Shown: one piece after another, positions 8,663 through 16,718 of the stretch
How positions within the stretch are numbered: position 1 is the first letter of the stretch
Layout of the letters: each line of letters begins with the position of its first letter
Assembly (NCBI GenBank): GCA_947489685.1
Contig: CANLEM010000001.1
Coordinates: 434,001 to 498,000 of the forward strand
Direction of reading: 5' to 3'
From: an uncultured Aquimarina sp.
Lineage (GTDB): Bacteria; Bacteroidota; Bacteroidia; Flavobacteriales; Flavobacteriaceae
DNA: 64,000 bases
Program-made: the position numbers and the translations under genes
Notes under the pieces: model-generated
The model's database searches: none
What the model was told of the DNA's origin: nothing
Seen by the model: only the letters and a program-made list of their open reading frames with translations

Positions 8663-9001
8663 ATGAGTACTATTAGAAATCACGTACAGTTAATTGGAAA
8701 CGTTGGTCAAGAGCCAACCATTACGAACCTTGAAAGCGGTAAGAAAGTAGCCCGCTTCTCACTCGCTACAAACGAGTACTACAAAGACAGCAAAGGTGAA
8801 AAGCAAACGGACACCAACTGGCATACCGTAGTGGCTTGGGGCAAGACTGCTGAAATCGTTGAGAAATTTGTTGAAAAAGGTAAAGAAGTAGGAATCACGG
8901 GAAAGCTAAAGACCCGAACCTACACCACGGACGATGGAAACCAACGCTATGTTACCGAAGTACTAGCCGATGAAATCCTAATTACTTGGAAGCAAAAATG
9001 A
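8663..9001 (+). CDS. ssb: Single-stranded DNA-binding protein (short form)
   Basis: A 112-residue OB-fold protein: RNHVQLIGNVGQEP at the start, then FSLATNEYYKD and TNWHTVVAWGKTAEIVEKFV, all conserved in SSB. It lacks the acidic flexible tail that recruits host repair proteins, as is common for SSBs carried by conjugative elements. Its expected role is coating the transferred strand during conjugation or replication of the element. It is the first gene inside the ICE and is followed by its own terminator. Confidence 0.93.
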   Translation: MSTIRNHVQLIGNVGQEPTITNLESGKKVARFSLATNEYYKDSKGEKQTDTNWHTVVAWGKTAEIVEKFVEKGKEVGITGKLKTRTYTTDDGNQRYVTEVLADEILITWKQK

Positions 9002-9022
9002 CAAGTAAGATTTAAAATGAAA

Positions 9023-9057
9023 GGGGGCGTTCCTCTCGAAAGTTGCGCCCTCTTTTT
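9023..9057 (+). terminator. Terminator after ssb
   Basis: Arms GGGGGCG (9023-9029) and CGCCCTC (9046-9052) pair with one wobble or mismatch, with a 16-base loop and five T residues. It argues against starting the next gene at the ATG at 9017. Confidence 0.75.
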
Positions 9058-9085
9058 CATTATTCACACGTTAAATATATGCACA

Positions 9086-9535
9086 ATGAAAGCACAAGTT
9101 AATGAAATAAAGATTAGCTACAAAGGTGGTTTGAAATCATCTATGTGGAAAAAAATAAGCAATTCACAAGATGCAGCTGAACTCCTTTTTGAAGGTTGGG
9201 ATAAAGATACAATTGCAATACAAGAAACTTTTAAGGTTGTTTTGTTGAACAACAGTAATAGGGTAAAAGGGGTGTATCAACTTTCGCAGGGTGGAATTAC
9301 TGGTACATTAATAGACCTACGTATATTATTTGCAGTTATTCTCAAATCTCTATCCGTAGCCATAATTCTAACACACAACCACCCAAGTGGAAAATTACAG
9401 CCAAGCGATGCGGATAAGAAACTTACAAATAAGATAAAAAAGGCATCAAAGTTATTTGATATTACCATTCTTGACCATTTGATATTTGCACCCAATGGGG
9501 GTTATTATAGTTTTTCTGATAACGGAATTTTGTAA
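9086..9535 (+). CDS. RadC-like JAB-domain protein
   Basis: A 149-residue protein dominated by a JAB/MPN metalloprotease-like domain. The H-x-H-x(n)-S-x2-D motif is clear in LTHNHPSGKLQPSDADKKL. This family (formerly called RadC) is found on many Bacteroidota ICEs and genomic islands. Its activity is not settled, and a DNA-repair role for RadC has been questioned. The start at 9086 is chosen because the ATG at 9017 lies before the ssb terminator and the added residues are not conserved. The small gene at 9547 follows closely, so the two may share a transcript. Confidence 0.85.
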   Translation: MKAQVNEIKISYKGGLKSSMWKKISNSQDAAELLFEGWDKDTIAIQETFKVVLLNNSNRVKGVYQLSQGGITGTLIDLRILFAVILKSLSVAIILTHNHPSGKLQPSDADKKLTNKIKKASKLFDITILDHLIFAPNGGYYSFSDNGIL

Positions 9536-9546
9536 AATCTAAAGCT

Positions 9547-9744
9547 ATGGTATATCTCAATTTTACAGACTTGAACGAGGAAGCTCAAAACCGACTTTTG
9601 GAAACGTCCAAAGAAGATGTGAAACGAAGATTTGGGGATAGTATTCGCAAATACGTAAAAGAAAATTATGGCTGTTTTGAAACGATGATTGAAGAAGAAG
9701 CACTTCGGAATTTATATTCCTACACTTATGTATTTAATATATGA
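9547..9744 (+). CDS. Small conserved ICE protein, function unknown
   Basis: A 65-residue acidic and helical protein starting MVYLNFTDLNEEAQNRLLET, ending in an aromatic-rich NLYSYTYVF segment. It resembles short proteins commonly found next to ssb and radC genes in Bacteroidota conjugative elements, as far as I recall. No domain or catalytic motif is visible. It lies 11 bases after the JAB-domain gene in the same direction, so co-transcription is likely, and a terminator follows. Confidence 0.65.
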   Translation: MVYLNFTDLNEEAQNRLLETSKEDVKRRFGDSIRKYVKENYGCFETMIEEEALRNLYSYTYVFNI

Positions 9745-9763
9745 AGTTTTGAAACATTAAGGT

Positions 9764-9793
9764 AAACACCTTTGATTTTTCAGGGGTGTTTTT
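9764..9793 (+). terminator. Terminator after the 65-residue gene
   Basis: Stem AAACACC (9764-9770) with GGTGTTT (9785-9791), a 14-base loop and a T tract. Confidence 0.65.
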
Positions 9794-9984
9794 ATATGTA
9801 ATTTATATCAAAATCAAGAAAAAAACGTATCTTTATTTCGCTGAAATATAGCATTCAGTTTTTAAGTAAGGTATCCACTTTTTTGACTTTCGCCGATACA
9901 CTTACACATCGAAAAATAACATATCGGAAAATCATTTTCCCTGAAAATGGCAATCGGCTTTTTGGCCTGATTGTATGGATTTTT

Positions 9985-10002
9985 GTCACGCTTGAGCGTG
10001 AC
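9985..10002. repeat. 8-bp perfect dyad, possible oriT hairpin
   Basis: GTCACGCT (9985-9992), TG, AGCGTGAC (9995-10002), flanked by TTTT and GAAAA that extend the pairing past one bulge. It is the strongest hairpin in the 400 bp before the relaxase genes. Confidence 0.55.
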
Positions 10003-10177
10003 GAAAAGGAATAGCAAGAGGGTAACGGGCTGCGCCACGTTACATATTCCATTTTCGTTTTAATCCATTGATTTTTAATTACTTAAAAACAAGTAAAGTT
10101 TAAAAATTCCAGCAATTTGCGTCAAATGGTCTTGAAACACCAGTAAACAGGGATGGATTTACGTCAAATCGTTAAAA

Positions 10178-10570
10178 ATGCGAAAGAAAATGGATTCATT
10201 TATCACTATCAGGTTCAAACGGAAAACGGCTAAAAGGTTTCAGGAATTTTCCAAAACGCACTTTAAAACGCACACCGAAGCGATGGAAAACATCCTTGAT
10301 TTTTTCCTTTATAATGAGATTTCCCCAAAAGAAAAATTAGGGCCAACCGGACGTACTATCGAGGCTAAGTTGCTCAAAAGAATCAATGCTGTAATCGCCA
10401 TAATGCGTGATGTAGAAAAGACTCAAACCAAGCCTACGGTCGTAATGTTGGAATCCCTTTTTGTAATGGAAGAACCCAAAAAGAAACCGCTCATTTTGGA
10501 AAAAAAATATGCTGAGGAAAAGAAAGAAGTACGCTTTCGCGAAAAGCGAAATCTAAAAAACGAACTCTAA
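10178..10570 (+). CDS. BfmA/BtgA-type mobilization protein (relaxosome accessory)
   Basis: A 130-residue, strongly basic protein. The N-terminal half (FITIRFKRKTAKRFQEFSKT) looks like a ribbon-helix-helix DNA-binding domain. The C-terminal half is helical and charged. It matches the BfmA/BtgA family of Bacteroides mobilization proteins, which bind oriT next to the nick site and load the relaxase. It sits immediately upstream of the relaxase (10 bases) and just after the candidate oriT. ATG 10178 and ATG 10193 are both possible starts. Confidence 0.8.
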   Translation: MRKKMDSFITIRFKRKTAKRFQEFSKTHFKTHTEAMENILDFFLYNEISPKEKLGPTGRTIEAKLLKRINAVIAIMRDVEKTQTKPTVVMLESLFVMEEPKKKPLILEKKYAEEKKEVRFREKRNLKNEL

Positions 10571-10580
10571 TTTTCGAACT

Positions 10581-11612
10581 ATGTACATCACAATAACACC
10601 TCAAAAAATGGGCGGTAACTTTTCCAAAAGTTCGGCAGATTTCGTCGGGTATTTAGAGAAAGAAAACCAAGGATTGGAACAACAGGATATGGAACACTTT
10701 TTTAACCAATATGGCGATGAGATTTGTGCTGAGGAAGTCATTAAGGAAATCGATGGGAATACCGCAAAATTGGAAAAACACGAACCAAGATTCTATTCAA
10801 TAACCGTGAGTCCTTCAAAATATGAATTGCTGAAACTTCAGAACAGCAGCAAAGATTTAAAGATATACACTCGCGAGCTGATGAAGGATTATGTGGCTTC
10901 ATTTAATAGGGAAATTAAAGGGCGGCTAGTCAACATTGACGACATAAAGTACTATGCGAAAATAGAGCACCAACGCATCTTCAAGGGAACTGATTTTCAG
11001 GTAAAGGAAAATCAACCGTATGCCACCAAAATTCTTCAACTAAAAACCGAAATCCGAAATATCCAAAAAGGACGAGCTGAGGGGAATATTAAAAGGATGA
11101 AAAAGGAAATAGCAAAATTGGAACGCCAAGCACCCCACCAACAAAACGGAAAAAGGATTGTCCAGGGAATGCGAAAAGATGGAAACCAGAGCCACATCCA
11201 TATCATCGTGAGTCGTAAGGATGCGTCAAACAGATTCAGTTTATCGCCTGGAAGCAAATACAAAGCATCAGATGTGAAGTTGAATGGGGAAACCGTAAAA
11301 CGTGGTTTCGACCGAGACAAATTCTTTGAGAAAGCGGAAAAGACTTTTGACAAGACATTTGGTTACAAGCGTAATTATACTGAGACCTACAAAGCCAAAA
11401 AGACGTTCGTTAAAAACCCGAATCTATATTTTTCTGCTTTAATGAAATTGCCGGCAAACGAAAAAGCCTTGGCATTCAAAATGATAGCAAAAACGGGATT
11501 GCCGATAGTGCCAAAAATTCCAGTTAGTCAAGCGCAAATCGCACTACGTGTTTTTAAACGATTAAGACGTGGTACCGAAGTGGCAATCAAATCGAGTTCC
11601 ATAGGAATCTAA
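10581..11612 (+). CDS. Relaxase / mobilization protein (MobB/BfmB-like, DUF5712 type)
   Basis: A 343-residue basic protein that would nick oriT and pilot the strand during conjugation. The metal-binding histidines are seen in QSHIHIIVSRKD (His205 and His207), followed by a basic C-terminal region. The candidate N-terminal tyrosines are Tyr2 and Tyr24 (DFVGYLEKE). The middle (about 140-190) is a charged coiled-coil insertion. The gene follows BfmA and is six bases before the coupling-protein gene, giving a three-gene mobilization operon. The family is mostly known from Bacteroidota elements, and its nicking chemistry is inferred from related relaxases. Confidence 0.82.
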   Translation: MYITITPQKMGGNFSKSSADFVGYLEKENQGLEQQDMEHFFNQYGDEICAEEVIKEIDGNTAKLEKHEPRFYSITVSPSKYELLKLQNSSKDLKIYTRELMKDYVASFNREIKGRLVNIDDIKYYAKIEHQRIFKGTDFQVKENQPYATKILQLKTEIRNIQKGRAEGNIKRMKKEIAKLERQAPHQQNGKRIVQGMRKDGNQSHIHIIVSRKDASNRFSLSPGSKYKASDVKLNGETVKRGFDRDKFFEKAEKTFDKTFGYKRNYTETYKAKKTFVKNPNLYFSALMKLPANEKALAFKMIAKTGLPIVPKIPVSQAQIALRVFKRLRRGTEVAIKSSSIGI

Positions 11613-11617
11613 CAGTT

Positions 11618-13081
11618 ATGCAGATAGACAATTTCATAACAATACTTTCAATTATTGGCTTGGCCAGTTGTATTTTCTATGGAATGTTTCGGATTTCAAA
11701 ATATGCCTTCTTCTTGAATATCCTACTGCTTTCAATTCTCTTATTTTATTTATCAGAAGGAAATGAATTGGTATCTATATTGCTCTATTTGGTCTGTCCG
11801 CTAATGCTAATTAATACAGGACTATATGTCTTTCTACATAAAACCGAAAAAGGTCAAATTGGCGATAGCAAATATCAGGTCAACTTTCCTACGACCAAGG
11901 GAAATTTCAAATTGGATAACATCAAACGAGGTGCATCCATCATTGGTTCTGCAGGAAGTGGTAAGACCGAAAGTGTGGTCTATGGATTTCTAAAACACTT
12001 CCGGAAAGAAAGCTTTTGCGGTATCATACACGACTATAAAGATTTTGAATTGACTGAAATGGCTTATCCACTTTTCAAAGACAGCGATATTCCTTTTAAA
12101 GTCATTTCCTTTGATAAAATCATCCACAGGGTAAATCCTGTTGCACCTCGCTATTTAGAGAACGAGGAAAGCATAAATGAGGTGTCACGGGTGTTAATTG
12201 AAAACCTTTTAGAGCAAAGAGAAAGCGGTACAAGTGGCACGACAAAATTCTTCAACGATGCTGCGGAAGGTTTGATTGGTGGTTTGATTTGGAAACTAAA
12301 AACCGACTACCCTAAATACTGTACGCTGCCACATCTAATAGCCATTTATCAGATGCTCGATACCGATAGCCTAATTCAATTTTTGGAAACCAATACCACT
12401 TCACGAGCAATGGCAGATGCTTTTATAAGTGGTAAGGATTCCGACAGACAGACCGCAGGTGTAAAAAGCACCCTAGCCAATGCGCTGAAACGAATAAGTA
12501 CACAACGGATTTTTATGGCATTGTCAGCAGATGAAGTGCCTTTAAATATCAATAGCGAAGATAATCCTGCAATCATTTCCGTAGTTAACAATCCAAAATA
12601 TGAGACGTCTTATTCGCCGGTAATTGCCACTATAATTCATACCATTACCAAACAAATGAGCGTGCGAAATTCTAAATCATCATTCTTGCTAATGGAAGAA
12701 GCGCCTACTATTCGTTTATTGAACATGCATCGCATTCCTGCAACTTTGAGAAGCTACGATATTGCCACCATCTACGTCATGCAAGATAAAATACAGAACG
12801 ATATGATGTATGGTGACAAGGCTAGTAAAGCCATTTTAAGCAACCTTTCTTATCAGTTTTTTGGTAAAGTCAATGACCCAGACACCGCAAAGTATTACGA
12901 ACGCTTTTTTGAAATTATAAAGAATCCGACTAAAAGCATAAGTAGAGGACATAATTTGGATTTTGATACACGCATTACAACTGGAGAAAAAGAAATTCCA
13001 AAAATTAGAGCCGATGTATTTTTTAGGTTAAAGCAAGGCGAGTTTATTACTTATGCTGATGGAAAGGATAAAAAGGTATAG
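11618..13081 (+). CDS. Type IV coupling protein (TraG/TraD-like ATPase)
   Basis: A 487-residue protein that couples the relaxosome to the T4SS at the inner membrane. Two or three hydrophobic segments (about 5-25, 30-45, 50-75) precede the ATPase domain. Walker A is IGSAGSGKTES (about 108-118) and Walker B lies in SSFLLMEEAPT (about 355). The ORF stops at a TAG (13079-13081), but the same reading frame continues for 39 sense codons to a TAA at 13201. That extra piece looks like the usual acidic tail of this family, so the protein seems C-terminally shortened by a nonsense codon. Confidence 0.9.
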   Translation: MQIDNFITILSIIGLASCIFYGMFRISKYAFFLNILLLSILLFYLSEGNELVSILLYLVCPLMLINTGLYVFLHKTEKGQIGDSKYQVNFPTTKGNFKLDNIKRGASIIGSAGSGKTESVVYGFLKHFRKESFCGIIHDYKDFELTEMAYPLFKDSDIPFKVISFDKIIHRVNPVAPRYLENEESINEVSRVLIENLLEQRESGTSGTTKFFNDAAEGLIGGLIWKLKTDYPKYCTLPHLIAIYQMLDTDSLIQFLETNTTSRAMADAFISGKDSDRQTAGVKSTLANALKRISTQRIFMALSADEVPLNINSEDNPAIISVVNNPKYETSYSPVIATIIHTITKQMSVRNSKSSFLLMEEAPTIRLLNMHRIPATLRSYDIATIYVMQDKIQNDMMYGDKASKAILSNLSYQFFGKVNDPDTAKYYERFFEIIKNPTKSISRGHNLDFDTRITTGEKEIPKIRADVFFRLKQGEFITYADGKDKKV

Positions 13082-13201
13082 TTTAAATTGGCTAACATAC
13101 AACGAGAATTACCCAAGGAATCGAAGCAGTTTTCTCAGACAGACTTGGAAGAAAATTTTGAGCACGTTTATGAGGAGGCGAGGTCAATATTTAAAAACTA
13201 A
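13082..13201 (+). pseudogene. In-frame continuation of the coupling protein behind a TAG codon
   Basis: Directly after the TAG the same frame encodes FKLANIQRELPKESKQFSQT and then DLEENFEHVYEEARSIFKN before a TAA at 13199-13201. The pattern (basic, Pro-Lys, then Asp-Leu-Glu-x-Asn-Phe helix) resembles the C-terminal tail of TraG-type proteins of Bacteroidota. It is too short, and lacks an ATG, to be an independent gene. It overlaps the last codon of gajB on the other strand. Confidence 0.6.
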
Positions 13202-14763
13202 ACTAAACTTGAGAATTTTATAGTCGGAGCATCAATTTCTACCCCCAAATCGTTAAGTTTTTGTTTTGTGCTAGCTGAGATAGGTTCTAAACAAGCGATG
13301 CATAGTACTTTTCTCGCTCTGCTGAACGCTACGTATCCAAGTCTTGGATAATCACTTGTGGCTCGGTCTGAATGTGAATCTCTTTTAGTTGTCTCGGTTT
13401 CTAGCCATAAATTGAGCTCTTCCTCGTTCTTTGCCACGGCTAGTATCGCATCCAGTTCAAGTCCTTTAAATTTATGAATGTTTGAGACCATTATTGCACT
13501 GCTATCAGTATTCATTGAAATTACCTGACGTAAAGTGTCCTTTTTTAAAGGAATGTTATTTTTTATAGTTAAGTCAAATATTTCCTTAACAAAAGAAGCA
13601 AATGAATTCTCATTCGTAATTGTTCCATCTCGAATGGCGCGAATTATTTGAATGGCCATTACACGTATGTCAAAGGGTGTTTTATTATACTCTTCACAAA
13701 AAGCGCTTTGGTTTGTCCCTAAAGCAGATAAAAAGGTGTCTTTAATTTCGGAAATAGCAGAAATTTTAGCCGCTTTATCAGGTGAACGAACATTTCCATT
13801 TAGGGCTGCTTCAGCCTTTCCTACCACTTCGTTTCTTTTGGCAATAATTCCTCTTTCCTTATGCGGAATACCCTGACTATCACATCGGGTATAAAATTCG
13901 GGAAGCATCGATGTAATATCCTGATTTGCACTTATAAATCTAACAGCGATACCTGGGGTTTCATTATGGCAATATTGTTCAAACGTATTGTCGCCATAAA
14001 CCCTTTGGCTGAAATTGTTCAAAAAAGTTACGATTGCATTATCAGAACGCCTGTTGGTTTTATTCAGCGTAGTCTCATATTGTGTGCTTCTTGAAGCCTT
14101 CAAAATGGGTATATTCTGAAAGTTTCTTATCGATGAATCAAAGCTTTGGATGTATTGCTCTGGGTCTCCTACACAATAAATCGTTGTCTTTTTTTGCTTT
14201 CTTAAAGATTCTATGATGCCGAACATTTTGTTTCCTGTATCTTGAAATTCATCTACAAATAGATACTGTATTCTGTTGGCTAGCATTTGTTTTATTTTGT
14301 CATTGTCTAAACATTTTTCTGCCAATGTAAGTGTTTGGTCATATGTAATATACCCGTCTCTATTGAGTGCGGTTGTGAGACGACTTTTAAGAAAATTACG
14401 CCTTTTGTAATCTGGGGATTCACCATTGTTTTTAAACATCCTCTCCAAAACATCGTCAGTACCACATTGTATAAACAGTTTTTCTCCATTGATAGCATCG
14501 CTGTGTAAGCTGGAATAGGGAATGACAATAAATCTATTCAAAAAAGAATGAATAGTTCCTATAAACAGGTTCGGCGGAATTGCTATTTGCTTACTGAGCC
14601 GTTTCTTAATGTTTATTGTAGCTGAGTTAGTATAGGTAATAACAATCATATAGCGATGTCGCTTCAACAATTTAAGCGCACTTATAATCTCATCTACCAT
14701 TCCGTGGGTCTTTCCAGCTCCTGGTCCCGCAATTACGAGTTTAGGTTTGTCAACAGTGCCCAT
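13198..14763 (-). CDS. gajB: Gabija protein GajB (UvrD-like helicase)
   Basis: A 521-residue superfamily 1 helicase. Walker A is AGPGAGKTHG (residues 12-21), motif Ia follows, motif II is VDEFQDTG (Asp171), motif V/VI-like segments include NIHKFKGLELDAIL and YVAFSRARKVL. In Gabija systems GajB works with GajA: nucleic-acid sensing or nucleotide depletion activates the GajA nuclease against phage DNA. Length (usual about 500) and position immediately downstream of GajA (three bases) fit. The pair sits between the coupling-protein gene and the tra operon. Confidence 0.85.
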   Translation of the reverse strand: MGTVDKPKLVIAGPGAGKTHGMVDEIISALKLLKRHRYMIVITYTNSATINIKKRLSKQIAIPPNLFIGTIHSFLNRFIVIPYSSLHSDAINGEKLFIQCGTDDVLERMFKNNGESPDYKRRNFLKSRLTTALNRDGYITYDQTLTLAEKCLDNDKIKQMLANRIQYLFVDEFQDTGNKMFGIIESLRKQKKTTIYCVGDPEQYIQSFDSSIRNFQNIPILKASRSTQYETTLNKTNRRSDNAIVTFLNNFSQRVYGDNTFEQYCHNETPGIAVRFISANQDITSMLPEFYTRCDSQGIPHKERGIIAKRNEVVGKAEAALNGNVRSPDKAAKISAISEIKDTFLSALGTNQSAFCEEYNKTPFDIRVMAIQIIRAIRDGTITNENSFASFVKEIFDLTIKNNIPLKKDTLRQVISMNTDSSAIMVSNIHKFKGLELDAILAVAKNEEELNLWLETETTKRDSHSDRATSDYPRLGYVAFSRARKVLCIACLEPISASTKQKLNDLGVEIDAPTIKFSSLV

Positions 14764-14766
14764 AGA

Positions 14767-16647
14767 TTATGAGGGTGGATTTAAAAAATTGATACCATCT
14801 ATGATGTACTTTGGAAGAGCAAAGCCCGAGTGATTTTTTAATAATTGAAGAGAAAGTTGCAATGCAAATTCACTTTTGTGACCTTCAATCAAACTAAAGT
14901 AGTTCTCCACATCAATTTCTCCTGTTCCAAGTCCATCAACATATTGTTTGCCAGCGATAGGTCTTACTATCTGTAGAACGTTATTTAGAATGTCTTTTCC
15001 TGCTTCAGATGTATTATAACTAATTAAATCCTTTTCAAAAGTGGATAGTTCCGAAATTTGCACATCAACTTCGTTAACCGTGTTGTATTCACTTTTGAGG
15101 TCTTGGGCTCTGTTTTCGGTTTCAGTACCTACGTCGCTATCCGTTAACACCAAACATTTGGTATGAAACCCATTGACTATTAACCGAAGGAAGTTTTTAA
15201 AGGCAAGCCCATTTACATTAACAACTGCACAGGCAGATTGGTCTACGGTTTCATTGGTTTGAATTTTATAAAATATTGGGAAAAGTAGTTTTTCCGAAAT
15301 CCCTTCGACTAGAGCAAGTCGCCTAGAATAAAACAGATTAACGTTTTCGCTATCTAAGTATTTCTTCAGATAGCTTATCTGTCTTTTATCCTCTGCTGTA
15401 GCACCAAAACCATCCAAAATATAATGAGCCTTTACACTCTGATTTTTGTAGTGAAGAACTACCGTGTTTTCAAAATCAATTTTTGTGGTAATATGATTAG
15501 AGTGCGAGGTTAGGATTAATTGAATATCCTTTCTATACTCACCTTCTGGATTTCTGATAAGACCTTCTAAGTTGGAAGCTAGATGGTTTTGAAGATTTGC
15601 GTGCAAATGCGCCTCAGGTTCTTCGAGCCCAACAATCCTAAAAAAAGTGGATTGCATTCGTTCAGGGTCTTCAATAAAAGACAACATTAAGGAAATGAAT
15701 AGTAAATTATTTCTTCCAGTACCGTTACGCTCAATTCTTATGGGATTATCATTGTAGATGAGACTCAGTTTTCTGAGTAAATCTGAGACATTAGGCAGGG
15801 AAAATATAAGGTCAACAATATTATTAGATGTTTCAGTACTCAGTGAGATTTTATCTAGTTGTTCCGAAATACGGGTTTTTATGCCAGATATTGCCGCATT
15901 GTTTTCAATAGCTCTTTGAAGCCCTACCAATTGCTTTTTTAAATCTTGATAATCGGTTTCTTCATTAGCGTTTAGTACTCTAAAAAGCAAACCACTATTC
16001 CTGCTTGCTGAAAGTTCTGACTTAGCATCTCTTAAAGCATCTAGTAACTCAAATTTTAGCTGATTGAGATGATATGTGTTTGCTAGACTCTCGTTTTGAT
16101 TACCACCGTGAATACGATAGTGGTATTTTGAAATGGGAAAATTTATAATATTTAATATCTCGTTGTCCTGGATATTTTCAAATGCTTCAGCGCCTATTTC
16201 TTCTTTATAATCATTTAAAAATTGTCTTTGCTGTGTAATTTCTTCCACTTTGTTAAAAGATGAGACTGGGGCAAAGGTGTATGTGAGGGTCGCTTCAGTA
16301 AAATCGGAATTACTCATCCAATCAGTAATCACCGCTTCCTGTTTTAAATCCCAATCTTTTAGTGTAGCCTTAATAATGATTTTGGGATATTCAATCGTTT
16401 CTGGTTCTACAGTGGTATCTAAGATTTTCTTTTTGAGTTCAATTATGGCTTCATAATTAAAGTCTGAAATATCTAAGAAGCGCTTTTTGAAAAAAGACAC
16501 CTCTTGGCTAAATATTAAGCCTAAAGAGTCTAAAAGGTTTGATTTCCCGATATTATTTTCGCCGATTATTTGAGTAACAGGCTTTAATTTTATGGTAAAA
16601 TTTTTGAAATTCCTGTAATTGGTTATTTCAAGTTGCGATACATACAT
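14767..16647 (-). CDS. gajA: Gabija protein GajA (OLD-family ATPase with TOPRIM nuclease)
   Basis: A 626-residue protein. The ABC-type ATPase domain has Walker A IGENNIGKSN (residues 28-37), Walker B VGLEEPEAHLH (Glu342-Glu343) and the H-loop LILTSHSNHI. The C-terminal TOPRIM domain has the catalytic Glu in LVEGISEKL (Glu448) and the D-x-D in VLTDSDVGTE (Asp503, Asp505). This is the architecture of OLD nucleases and of GajA, which nicks specific DNA and is held off by nucleotides. It is translated just before gajB. Slightly longer than typical GajA (about 580). Confidence 0.87.
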   Translation of the reverse strand: MYVSQLEITNYRNFKNFTIKLKPVTQIIGENNIGKSNLLDSLGLIFSQEVSFFKKRFLDISDFNYEAIIELKKKILDTTVEPETIEYPKIIIKATLKDWDLKQEAVITDWMSNSDFTEATLTYTFAPVSSFNKVEEITQQRQFLNDYKEEIGAEAFENIQDNEILNIINFPISKYHYRIHGGNQNESLANTYHLNQLKFELLDALRDAKSELSASRNSGLLFRVLNANEETDYQDLKKQLVGLQRAIENNAAISGIKTRISEQLDKISLSTETSNNIVDLIFSLPNVSDLLRKLSLIYNDNPIRIERNGTGRNNLLFISLMLSFIEDPERMQSTFFRIVGLEEPEAHLHANLQNHLASNLEGLIRNPEGEYRKDIQLILTSHSNHITTKIDFENTVVLHYKNQSVKAHYILDGFGATAEDKRQISYLKKYLDSENVNLFYSRRLALVEGISEKLLFPIFYKIQTNETVDQSACAVVNVNGLAFKNFLRLIVNGFHTKCLVLTDSDVGTETENRAQDLKSEYNTVNEVDVQISELSTFEKDLISYNTSEAGKDILNNVLQIVRPIAGKQYVDGLGTGEIDVENYFSLIEGHKSEFALQLSLQLLKNHSGFALPKYIIDGINFLNPPS

Positions 16648-16718
16648 AATAATGTCAGAAGGTTAGTTAAACCCATAAATTTAACAAACTTAATCCTGCA
16701 TAAAAAGAAGAATTGACT

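Larger units (their letters stand above)
9745..10177. other. Non-coding region upstream of mobilization genes, candidate oriT
   Basis: No credible gene. It begins with a terminator (9764-9793) and contains an 8-bp perfect dyad (9985-10002, GTCACGCT TG AGCGTGAC) with flanking T and A runs, a 6-bp dyad TTACTT/AAGTAA (10079-10096), and two copies of CGTCAAAT, one in each half of the stretch just before the BfmA start. Position directly upstream of BfmA and relaxase, plus dyads next to short repeats, is typical of oriT regions. The nick site is not known. Confidence 0.5.

Noticed and set aside
9017..9085. Upstream ATG for the JAB-domain protein at 9017
   Set aside because: Lies before and within the ssb terminator hairpin (9023-9057); the added residues are not family-like.
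9855..10052. 65-residue minus-strand ORF in the oriT region
   Set aside because: Overlaps the oriT-like dyads and has no recognisable features.
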